Positions 29,613 through 36,207 of a DNA stretch of 36,207 nucleotides are shown in pieces. The DNA is taken from positions 1 to 36,207 of the forward strand of contig JAMPAX010000012.1 in assembly GCA_023667015.1 (NCBI GenBank), written 5' to 3'. Position 1 is the stretch's first letter, and every line of letters begins with the position of its first letter. The DNA is from Muribaculaceae bacterium (GTDB lineage: Bacteria; Bacteroidota; Bacteroidia; Bacteroidales; Muribaculaceae). Under the pieces are notes generated by a model, which saw only the letters and a program-made list of their open reading frames with translations, ran no database searches and was not told the origin of the DNA. Both the position numbers and the translations under genes were made by a program.

Positions 29613-31649
29613 ATGAGAATCATAAAACGTCTGCATCTATTTGTGCTGAAGAGTTTTCTTCCATTGTTTGCGATGACCTTCTTCATCGTACTCTTCATCG
29701 TACTGATGCAGTTTCTATGGAAATACATCGATGACCTGGTAGGGAAAGGTCTGTCGATGGACGTTCTCGGTGAGCTGTTCTTCTATGCAGCTGTCTCGAT
29801 GGTGCCGATGGCCTTGCCGTTAGCGATCTTATTAGCGAGCCTGATGACCTTCGGCAATTTCGGTGAGAAATTCGAGCTGACAGCTATGAAAGCCTCCGGC
29901 ATATCTCTTGTGAGGGTAATGAAACCGCTGATAGTTCTTATAACGTTTGTAGCTATAGGGGCATTCTTCTTTCAAAACAACGTGTTGCCGAAGGCGCAAG
30001 TGAAGATGTGGACACTTCTGTTCTCAATGCGGCAGAAAAGTCCGGAGCTTGAGATTCCTGAGGGAGTATTTTACGACCAGATACCGGGCTACAACCTCTT
30101 TGTGCGTGAGAAGAACAAAGATACGGGTATGCTTCGAGACGTCATGATCTACGCCAACCCGAATGGCAGTTCCAACACGACGATTCTACTCGCAGATTCC
30201 GCACAGATGGCTACAACTCCGGATTTTCGCTATCTCTACCTCCACATGTTCAAAGGTGAGCAGTTTGAAAACCTGCGAGAACAGACTACATCCGATGCCA
30301 ATGTCCCATTTCGCAGAGAATCTTTTCATGATAAAGAGGTGCTCATATCCTTCGATGCCAACTTCAACAGACTCGACGAAGGAGGGATGCGCAATCAATA
30401 CGTAGGAAAAAATATCACTCAGCTCAACAATACAATCGACTCTATCGGTCTGAGAGTAGACTCTATGGGTCTGCTATACGGGACAGACCTACATTACGAA
30501 GCCTTTCCGCTGTTAAACATGCAACAGCTGGCAAATGGTCCTGAGCGAGGAAGTATGGGAGCCTACTTTGTAGACGAGAGTACTACCCCTACAGTGAGTG
30601 CCGTAGATGGAAATCCGCAAGCTAAGAAAAAAGAAGGAAAGAAGCCTCAAGGGATGAAAGTCACAGCATCACCCGTGAATCTCGACACATTGCTACTAAG
30701 AGCTACATCCTCCGGCAGGGAAGAGATATTCGCCTCCGCCCATGCCATTGTGCAACGCCATCGCGGCGAGCTGGAATTTCGAGCTGAAGAGATGGCAGCT
30801 GAGCAGAAACTAATCCGTCGCCATCAGATAGAACTCATCAAGAAATTTACACTCTCCATAGCATGTCTGATATTCTTCTTCATCGGGGCACCCTTGGGAG
30901 CAATCATACGCAAAGGAGGACTTGGCACGCCATTGGTAATCTCCGTATTACTCTTCTTGGTATATTATATCATTGACAACACCGGCTATAAGATGGCACG
31001 CGACGGGCATGCTATAGTATGGGTAGGGATGTGGCTGTCGACATTCATATTAGCTCCATTGAGTATCTATGTGACATATAAAGCAATGAATGACTCAGCC
31101 GTGTTCGACAAAGATCGCTATGTAGCAATCTTCCGCAGGATATTTGGCATACGTCAGCCCAGGTCGGTAGCTTACAAAGAAGTTATCATCAATGATATTG
31201 ACCCGGCAACAGCACGCAAGAAATTGCTTCTGCTTATCCTCAAATCGCGACGATTTGCCGTAGCACTTCAGAGCCGAGTCTCCTATACAGACTACTGGTT
31301 GCGTCCGGAGCTTAAGGGAGCTTCATTCGCTAAGTCATATGCAGAGAATCCGGCATCATACATAACACGGAAAAACGTTGATAAACTTGCCAAGACACTA
31401 AACTCAGACATTGACTACATGTCCGACAGCAGAAATCTGAAGCTCATCGATATGCTGAGTATGTATCCCGACATTCACGGAAGGAGAATCTACAATCCCG
31501 TGTCGAAACGCTGGCTCGCACGCGCCCTATGTATTTTCCTCCCCGTGGGCTTTCCGGTCTATCTGATAGCATGCAGGGCGTTCAAGCAACTGCGTAACGA
31601 TATCAGAGAAATAATCCGTATCACTGAGCGAATAGAAGAGACTCTTTAA
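29613..31649 (+). CDS. LptF/LptG-family permease (YjgP/YjgQ)
   Basis: This 678-residue inner-membrane protein belongs to the permease family of the lipopolysaccharide transport complex LptBFG, which extracts LPS from the inner membrane. Three hydrophobic segments lie in residues 10-120 (LFVLKSFLPLFAMTFFIVLF, then MVPMALPLAILLASLMTFG). The GEKFELTAMKASGISLVRVM coupling helix region is near residue 88. A large periplasmic part follows (about 125-395), then three more membrane segments (about 415-505). An extra C-terminal cytoplasmic domain of about 150 residues ends with one further hydrophobic stretch (FPVYLIACRA). It is much longer than E. coli LptF or LptG (about 360 residues), as in other Bacteroidota. 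It is divergent from pta. Confidence 0.88.
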   Translation: MRIIKRLHLFVLKSFLPLFAMTFFIVLFIVLMQFLWKYIDDLVGKGLSMDVLGELFFYAAVSMVPMALPLAILLASLMTFGNFGEKFELTAMKASGISLVRVMKPLIVLITFVAIGAFFFQNNVLPKAQVKMWTLLFSMRQKSPELEIPEGVFYDQIPGYNLFVREKNKDTGMLRDVMIYANPNGSSNTTILLADSAQMATTPDFRYLYLHMFKGEQFENLREQTTSDANVPFRRESFHDKEVLISFDANFNRLDEGGMRNQYVGKNITQLNNTIDSIGLRVDSMGLLYGTDLHYEAFPLLNMQQLANGPERGSMGAYFVDESTTPTVSAVDGNPQAKKKEGKKPQGMKVTASPVNLDTLLLRATSSGREEIFASAHAIVQRHRGELEFRAEEMAAEQKLIRRHQIELIKKFTLSIACLIFFFIGAPLGAIIRKGGLGTPLVISVLLFLVYYIIDNTGYKMARDGHAIVWVGMWLSTFILAPLSIYVTYKAMNDSAVFDKDRYVAIFRRIFGIRQPRSVAYKEVIINDIDPATARKKLLLLILKSRRFAVALQSRVSYTDYWLRPELKGASFAKSYAENPASYITRKNVDKLAKTLNSDIDYMSDSRNLKLIDMLSMYPDIHGRRIYNPVSKRWLARALCIFLPVGFPVYLIACRAFKQLRNDIREIIRITERIEETL

Positions 31650-31676
31650 TAGACTTTTTAATAAGCGTTAATGCAC

Positions 31677-31712
31677 AAAAAAGCGACTGCTCTCACGAGT
31701 GGCCGCTTTTTT
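31677..31712 (+). terminator. Intrinsic terminator after the LptF/G-type gene
   Basis: AAAAAAGCG at the left pairs with CGCTTTTTT at the right. The inner stem (CTGCTC with GAGTGG) contains G-U pairs and one A-C mismatch, around TCAC. Confidence 0.85.
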
Positions 31713-32007
31713 GAAACGGACTTTCATCCGTTCTCTTAAACTTAATGAACAAAAATCTATCTTCTTTCTTTTCGTATATAGAACCCGAGAAAGGGCCTAA
31801 ATGTTTTTACAAAATTTCAATTTTAACATTAATTAACATAAACATGTTTGCTCCTTTCTCGCTTCAGCTATACTAATTCGTTGAAGTGTAGGGGTGCACC
31901 CTACTGCATCTGCCCTCCGGTGCAACCGACATTCGAAGCTATGAAATCGATGGGAAACGGACGCTCCGTGGTGCATCCAGATATTGACTATCCGGAGATT
32001 ATACTAT
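31713..32007. other. Intergenic region with an unexplained GC-richer island
   Basis: With the terminator, this makes a stretch of about 358 bases without a supported gene. Bases 31740-31850 are AT-rich. From about 31880 to 32007 the composition rises and the sequence looks ordered: a GGTGCACC palindrome at 31893-31900, a TGCACC/GGTGCA inverted pair across 31895-31923, and several GGA/TCC words. A plus-strand open frame from a TTG at 31848 runs 71 codons into sufS antisense, with CPPVQPTFEAMKSMGNGRSV in its middle. It lacks a good start and I do not accept it as a gene. It could be a small RNA, a decayed gene or plain spacer. Confidence 0.35.
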
Positions 32008-33249
32008 CTATGACTTCAGGGGGAGATGGAGAATTTTGGCAACGCGGCGCAGAGCGCTTATGAATGTGTCTACCTCCTCGCGAGTGTTGTAGACAGCGAA
32101 AGAGGCACGAACAGTGCCGGGAATGCCGAGACGTTCCATAAGCGGTTGGGCACAATGATGACCCGTACGAACAGCTACCCCGAGACCATCCAACAGCATT
32201 CCCACGTCGTAGGGATGGATATCGCCGAGAAGGAAAGAGAGAACAGCCTCCTTGCCCGGGACTGTCCCGAAAATTCTAACGGTAGGGAATTCACTTAGAA
32301 GCCTGTCTGTAGCATAGCACAGCAACTCATCCTCATGGGCTCGAATATTTTCGATACCAATAGATTCGATAAAATCAATAGCCTTAGAGAAAGCGGCTAT
32401 ACCCACAAAATCGGGAGTACCGGCCTCGAACTTAAAAGGTAGCTCTGCAAAAGTAGTACCTGAGAAGCTAACATGTTCAATCATCTCCCCGCCACCCTGA
32501 TATGGGGGCATCTTCCGGAGGAAAGATTCCTTTCCATAAAGAATGCCCACACCCGTGGGACCATACATTTTGTGGGCAGAGAAAGCATAGAAATCGCAGT
32601 CCAGGTCTTGCACATCAATATGCATATGTGGAGAGGCCTGGGCACCGTCAATCAAAACCGGCACACCATGTTCATGAGCGAAGCTGATCATCTCCTTTAT
32701 AGGGTTGACCGTACCGAGAACATTGCTGACGTGGCAAAAAGCAGCAAGAGCCGTTCCAGAGTTGAAAAACTCTCGATACCGATTGAGTTTAAGAGAGCCA
32801 TCATCGTTGATATCCACAACCTTCAGAGAGAGATTACGTCTCTGAGCCAACAATTGCCAGGGAACAATATTTGAATGATGTTCCATGATGGTAAGAATGA
32901 TTTCCGATCCTTCGGGAATCAGCTGGCCGTAGGAAGCAGCTACAAGATTGATCGCCTCCGTAGTACCCCGAGTGAAGACAACCTCACGTTCAGAAGAAGC
33001 ATTGATATACTTAGCGATACGGCGCCGAGAGTCCTCTTGCCGGGCAGTAGCCTCTTGAGAAAGAGTATGCACACCGCGATGCACGTTAGCCTTCCTATTT
33101 TCATAAGAATCGACGATATCCTCCACGACAGAAATTGGAGTTTGAGACGTCGCCGTATTGTCAAGATAAATAAGAGGGAAATCCTGCACCGTTCTGGAGA
33201 GTGACGGGAAAGAGCGTCTGATATTTTCGATATCGAGATTCATAGTCAT
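32008..33249 (-). CDS. sufS: Cysteine desulfurase, SufS type (group II)
   Basis: This 413-residue PLP enzyme removes sulfur from cysteine and passes it, usually through SufE or SufU, to the SufBCD scaffold. The substrate and cofactor regions are IYLDNTATSQTP near residue 27, TRGTTEAINLVAASYG near 93, and ALAAFCHVSNVLGTVNP near 172. The PLP lysine is in FYAFSAHKMYGPTGVG near 227. The persulfide cysteine is in VRTGHHCAQPLMERLG near 372, on the short loop typical of group II. A second ATG two codons in (33243) is equally possible. It is the last gene of the cvpA-sufC-sufD-sufS run, 82 bases behind sufD with a large hairpin between. Confidence 0.94.
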   Translation of the reverse strand: MTMNLDIENIRRSFPSLSRTVQDFPLIYLDNTATSQTPISVVEDIVDSYENRKANVHRGVHTLSQEATARQEDSRRRIAKYINASSEREVVFTRGTTEAINLVAASYGQLIPEGSEIILTIMEHHSNIVPWQLLAQRRNLSLKVVDINDDGSLKLNRYREFFNSGTALAAFCHVSNVLGTVNPIKEMISFAHEHGVPVLIDGAQASPHMHIDVQDLDCDFYAFSAHKMYGPTGVGILYGKESFLRKMPPYQGGGEMIEHVSFSGTTFAELPFKFEAGTPDFVGIAAFSKAIDFIESIGIENIRAHEDELLCYATDRLLSEFPTVRIFGTVPGKEAVLSFLLGDIHPYDVGMLLDGLGVAVRTGHHCAQPLMERLGIPGTVRASFAVYNTREEVDTFISALRRVAKILHLPLKS

Positions 33250-33258
33250 ATATTTAAA

Positions 33259-33297
33259 TTCAATTATTCAAGTCGCAAAGCGACTTGAATAATTGAA
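33259..33297. repeat. Perfect 18-base inverted repeat between sufD and sufS
   Basis: An 18-base arm at 33259-33276 and its exact complement at 33280-33297 surround AAA, with GC on both sides of the loop (GTCGC-AAA-GCGAC). Neither side has a U tract that would make an intrinsic terminator. In the sufD-sufS mRNA this would be a very stable hairpin only ten bases before the first sufS ATG. Confidence 0.9.
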
Positions 33298-33331
33298 GGT
33301 TGGGTTGGGGGTTAGGGGGAAGGAGGAGATA

Positions 33332-34696
33332 TTAAGCGTCCGGGTCGGAGGGTATGCAAACTGCGCAGTCGGCACAAGAAGTTTGGAAGCCGGCAAAACG
33401 GCGTTCCACAATCATTCTCAGCCGATCGCGGAGTGCGGGGATTCTAACTCCATCGATAACATCGGCCATGAAAGCCTGTTTTAGAAGGAGTCTTGCCTCT
33501 TCCTCACTAAGCCCTCGAGTGCGCATGTAGAAGAGTTGCATTGCATCGAGCTGGCCGATAGCAGTGCCATGGGAACACTTTACGTCATCGTTGTAGATCT
33601 CCAGCTGGGGCTTTGAAAACATCCTCGCCTCGGGGCTACCAACGAGATTTCTGTTTGACTGGTAAGCTTCAGTCTTGACGGCACCCTCATCTACGAGGAT
33701 ACGTCCGGTGAAATCTCCAACGGCACTATCATCTACTACATACTTAAAGAGTTCATCGGTCTTACAATGACCTATGGTATGTGAAACATGAGAGAACGTA
33801 TCCAGAATTCTGGACTTATCCTCAATACCCATGCCATATAGTTTAAGAGAAGCATGAGGCTCAGCGAAAGCGCAGAAATACTCATTGCGGGTAGTACCAT
33901 TATAGAGGGTCATTCCATTGAGGGAAACGTCTGAATTTTCCTTCTGCGAAAGGTATAGAGACGACAGACGAGTAGTCGACTCAGTGCTCTCTTCGAGGTC
34001 ACAGAGATCAAAACGGGCATTTCTCCCCACAAAAATTTCCGTAGTAGAGAGAGATAAGAGAGAGACGTCAGGATTCTGGGTATGATCGCAGATAAGGAGC
34101 TTCGCCTCAGCATCATCCTCAACAATTATAAGCAGACGGCGAACAGCCATCAACGGGGAGGCAAAGGCAAGGATATTGACAAGTTGCAGAGGTCGTTCGA
34201 GTCTTACACCCTTCTTAACGCGGAGGAACATTCCATCCTGGACCAAGAGAGAATTAAGCGCCACCAGAGGGTTGCTTATATCAGCCAAGGAAGCATAATA
34301 CATCCCCACAATCTCCGGACATCGAAGAGCGAAATCGCGAAGACTACCAATTTCAACTCCCTCAGGAAGCTCCTTGCGGGCATCGGCAGACTCCGCCCAT
34401 GCATCATTTATGAGCATAAACAGAGAAGTAGAGAGCGTAGGCACTCCACAGCTGAAAGAAGCCGCGGGATTCACATCGAGGGGGACCCTGGCGATGTTGA
34501 TACCGAAATTAGGGGATAGCCATGACTCAAGGTCGGCCACCTCATAATTTTCAGAACCCTTCTTCGGAAGCAGTCCGGTTTCGAGACTCGAAAGAGCCCC
34601 CGGTCTGACATCGTTGATGAGGGGAGCAGACCCGTCATTAATCAGCGACGTGTTTCCAACGTAGAGGTCAATATATTGATTAAGAGCAGAAGCCAT
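33332..34696 (-). CDS. sufD: Fe-S cluster assembly protein SufD
   Basis: This 454-residue subunit of the SufBCD scaffold pairs with SufB in the classic SufBC2D complex. The beta-helix core covers roughly residues 120-400. The C-terminal part has EAYQSNRNLVGSPEARMFSKPQLEIYNDDVKCSHGTAIGQLDAMQL. The KCSHG segment (Cys and His) and the following GLSEEEARLLLKQAF helix are the SufD hallmarks; SufB would carry a different C-terminal cysteine region. A late cysteine cluster, CADCAVC, is near residue 443 and is an addition I do not know as a family feature. It lies 43 bases behind sufC, with a 9-base inverted repeat in the gap. Confidence 0.92.
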   Translation of the reverse strand: MASALNQYIDLYVGNTSLINDGSAPLINDVRPGALSSLETGLLPKKGSENYEVADLESWLSPNFGINIARVPLDVNPAASFSCGVPTLSTSLFMLINDAWAESADARKELPEGVEIGSLRDFALRCPEIVGMYYASLADISNPLVALNSLLVQDGMFLRVKKGVRLERPLQLVNILAFASPLMAVRRLLIIVEDDAEAKLLICDHTQNPDVSLLSLSTTEIFVGRNARFDLCDLEESTESTTRLSSLYLSQKENSDVSLNGMTLYNGTTRNEYFCAFAEPHASLKLYGMGIEDKSRILDTFSHVSHTIGHCKTDELFKYVVDDSAVGDFTGRILVDEGAVKTEAYQSNRNLVGSPEARMFSKPQLEIYNDDVKCSHGTAIGQLDAMQLFYMRTRGLSEEEARLLLKQAFMADVIDGVRIPALRDRLRMIVERRFAGFQTSCADCAVCIPSDPDA

Positions 34697-34710
34697 TGAT
34701 ACGGAGTTTA

Positions 34711-34731
34711 TAATATTATTTTATAATATTA
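34711..34731. repeat. AT-rich inverted repeat between sufC and sufD
   Basis: TAATATTAT, TTT, ATAATATTA: a perfect 9-base inverted repeat in the 43-base sufC-sufD gap. It is weak as RNA structure because it has no G-C pairs, and it may only reflect AT-rich spacer. Confidence 0.6.
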
Positions 34732-34739
34732 GGGTCCAT

Positions 34740-35522
34740 TTAGATATTATCCTTAGCGGCATCGGAAGCATCTACCTCTTCCTTAATCCAGTCGTAGCCA
34801 CGTTTTTCCAATTCGAGGGCGAGCTCCGGGGTGCCGGTGCGTACTATGCGTCCCTTATATAGGATATGGATTATATCAGGCTTGATATAGTCGAGAAGGC
34901 GTTGATAATGAGTAATGACGATAGTAGCATTATCCTGGCTTTTGAGCTTATTGACACCTTCGGCAACGATACGCAAAGCATCGATATCAAGGCCGGAGTC
35001 AGTTTCATCGAGGATACTTAGTTTAGGTTCGAGAACAGCCATCTGGAAGATTTCGTTTCTCTTCTTCTCTCCGCCGGAGAAACCCTCGTTGACAGAGCGG
35101 GAAGCAAGCTTATTGTCGAGCTCCACGATAGCTCGTTTTTCGCGCATGAGCTTCAGGAACTCCGAAGCCGGCATAGGAGGCTGACCGAAATACTTACGCT
35201 TAGCATTGACGGCAGCTCTCATAAAATTAACCATTGACACACCGGGGATTTCCACCGGATATTGGAAGCCGAGGAAGATACCCTCATGGCTTCTGATTTC
35301 GGGGGGCATCTCGAGGAGATTTTTGCCATAAAATTCGGCAGAGCCTGAAGTTACATTATAAGCAGGATTACCGGCGAGCACCATAGAGAGAGTAGACTTA
35401 CCGGATCCATTGGGGCCCATAATGGCGTGGACTTCGCCGGGGCGCACCTCGAGGTTGATACCACGAAGGATTTCCTTGCCGTTGATTTCGGCATGAAGGT
35501 CTTTAACTTTTAGCATATTCAT
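34740..35522 (-). CDS. sufC: Fe-S cluster assembly ATPase SufC
   Basis: This 260-residue soluble ABC-type ATPase drives conformational change of the SufBCD scaffold. Walker A is GPNGSGKST near residue 37. The SufC-specific Q-loop region is [16 protein letters not shown] near 80. The signature is [17 protein letters not shown] near 145. Walker B is [16 protein letters not shown] near 168. The H-loop is [12 protein letters not shown] near 203. The start can be the ATG at 35522 or the one at 35516. Either way it overlaps the cvpA-family stop by 14-20 bases, so translation is coupled to that gene. Confidence 0.96.
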   Translation of the reverse strand: MNMLKVKDLHAEINGKEILRGINLEVRPGEVHAIMGPNGSGKSTLSMVLAGNPAYNVTSGSAEFYGKNLLEMPPEIRSHEGIFLGFQYPVEIPGVSMVNFMRAAVNAKRKYFGQPPMPASEFLKLMREKRAIVELDNKLASRSVNEGFSGGEKKRNEIFQMAVLEPKLSILDETDSGLDIDALRIVAEGVNKLKSQDNATIVITHYQRLLDYIKPDIIHILYKGRIVRTGTPELALELEKRGYDWIKEEVDASDAAKDNI

Positions 35523-36150
35523 ACGGCATCAGCCGCAAGATTTTGGGATTATTAATCAATATAGAAACATCCTGGGGAGGGGTAAAGTTTTCAAACATAC
35601 CGGATATGAGCGAAGCTTCATGCAGACGTCGAACATGGGCGAGTTCGCGACAACCGGGGACTCCGAGAGCAGCGGGAGCTATGGCCATCACACCGGCCAC
35701 AACATTGCCATCATTGTCTGTAGCAAACTTAAGCAGAGAGGAATATGGGTTGTAATCCACAATCAGATTAAAGAAAATCGAGAGTAAAAACAGATACTTA
35801 CCCATGCATAGAAGGGCTGCGCAAATAGATCCCATCATTCCGAAAGAGAAAATAGACATTGCGCTTCTAAGCACCGCCGACAGGGCTTGCACGATTCCGA
35901 ACACCACAAGAAAAATCAGCGAGGCAGAGAGAAGAGCCACGAAGAAATCGCCGCCCAGGCGCCCATATAATTGAGGGAAGAAAGGGGACACCACTCCGAA
36001 TATCGGCTCATAGAAGACATGGGCACATACTATTCCGAAACATATTCCGAGAGTTGATGCAAACTGCGAGGGGAAACCACTGCGAAACCCTCTGACCACT
36101 CCGAGAGCAGCCAGAACAATGACAGTCAGATGGTAGATAGCATCGCTCAT
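35503..36150 (-). CDS. CvpA-family membrane protein
   Basis: This 215-residue protein has four to five hydrophobic segments. The N-terminus [23 protein letters not shown] matches the CvpA family pattern of a first helix followed by a G-x-x-x-G-F/K-x-G turn. Members are inner-membrane proteins linked to envelope stress and colicin V export in Enterobacteria; the role in Bacteroidota is unknown. The C-terminal 45 residues are soluble ([16 protein letters not shown]). Its 3' end overlaps sufC. From memory, the common order in Bacteroidales is cvpA-sufB-sufC-sufD, so the missing sufB at this point is notable. Confidence 0.82.
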   Translation of the reverse strand: MSDAIYHLTVIVLAALGVVRGFRSGFPSQFASTLGICFGIVCAHVFYEPIFGVVSPFFPQLYGRLGGDFFVALLSASLIFLVVFGIVQALSAVLRSAMSIFSFGMMGSICAALLCMGKYLFLLSIFFNLIVDYNPYSSLLKFATDNDGNVVAGVMAIAPAALGVPGCRELAHVRRLHEASLISGMFENFTPPQDVSILINNPKILRLMPYEYAKS

Positions 36151-36175
36151 AAAATCGAAACACTAAATAGGAGTG

Positions 36176-36183
36176 CAAAATTA
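36176..36183 (-). promoter_or_regulatory. Probable -7 box of the cvpA-suf operon
   Basis: On the minus strand TAATTTTG lies at 36183-36176, a full TAnnTTTG match followed by C. No TTTG is seen at the proper distance before the window ends. Transcription would begin near 36169, about 20 bases before the cvpA-family start, so the cvpA-suf run probably starts here. Confidence 0.5.
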
Positions 36184-36207
36184 AGCAATATTATCTATTT
36201 TTGGGAC

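Noticed and set aside
31848..32063. 71-codon plus-strand frame beside sufS
   Set aside because: It has a TTG start only, no promoter, and overlaps the sufS 3' end antisense. It is kept as an unexplained region, not as a gene.
33332..34696. The SufD-like protein might be SufB
   Set aside because: The KCSHG segment and the following helix match SufD, and length fits SufD. SufB-specific C-terminal features are missing.

Overview
The window looks like a chromosomal segment of a Bacteroidales bacterium, plausibly of the Muribaculaceae or a related gut family (the family is inference). The support is: several promoters of the Bacteroidota type (TTTG, about 19-20 bases, then TAnnTTTG), starts without clear Shine-Dalgarno sequences, and family members typical of the order (DUF3316-type protein, LptF/LptG-like permease, SUF genes with a CvpA-family gene, ParC without a gyrase box). 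No rRNA, tRNA, CRISPR array, insertion sequence or integrase was seen.

Layout. (1) 1-8733, plus strand: the end of a surface-polysaccharide locus. It holds the tail of an unidentified gene, a GT4 glycosyltransferase, an FrhB-like iron-sulfur protein, a polysaccharide pyruvyl transferase family protein, a Wzx-type flippase, a BASS-type transporter, and two more GT4 glycosyltransferases. (2) 8856-15208: a GNAT acetyltransferase closed by a strong terminator, topoisomerase IV subunit A (parC), a DUF3316-type exported protein, an S41 peptidase lipoprotein, and a convergent mannose-6-phosphate isomerase. (3) 15414-15644: an isolated 76-residue DUF6582-like protein inside its own terminator. (4) 15791-21747: one long co-directional block with aspS, a Nif3-family gene, a zinc-ribbon coiled-coil gene, and queF-queC-queD-queE for preQ1 synthesis. 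(5) 21872-26205: a secreted GH13 alpha-amylase with a starch-binding-like C-terminus, an acyltransferase-3 membrane protein, and a small coiled-coil protein. (6) 26358-29447, minus strand: pta-ackA-lgt. (7) 29613-31649: an LptF/LptG family permease. (8) 32008-36150, minus strand: cvpA-sufC-sufD-sufS, with no sufB between cvpA and sufC.

The working units are: export and assembly of a pyruvylated or otherwise decorated glycan (1); four of the dedicated enzymes that make preQ1 for queuosine, placed downstream of AspRS, which charges a tRNA that carries queuosine (4); acetate overflow metabolism plus lipoprotein maturation (6); and Fe-S cluster assembly (8).

The least ordinary content is non-coding or semi-coding. 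A four-copy GC-rich palindromic repeat forms the last codons of three unrelated proteins in the same frame. A two-copy element combines a hairpin with a promoter. A group of hairpins is built on a GC-AAA-GC centre. Several intergenic tandem duplications have non-triplet units and touch start or stop codons. No complete, clearly new multi-gene system was recognised. The best candidates for novelty are the in-frame repeat family, the polysaccharide locus with an embedded BASS transporter, and the SUF operon lacking sufB.
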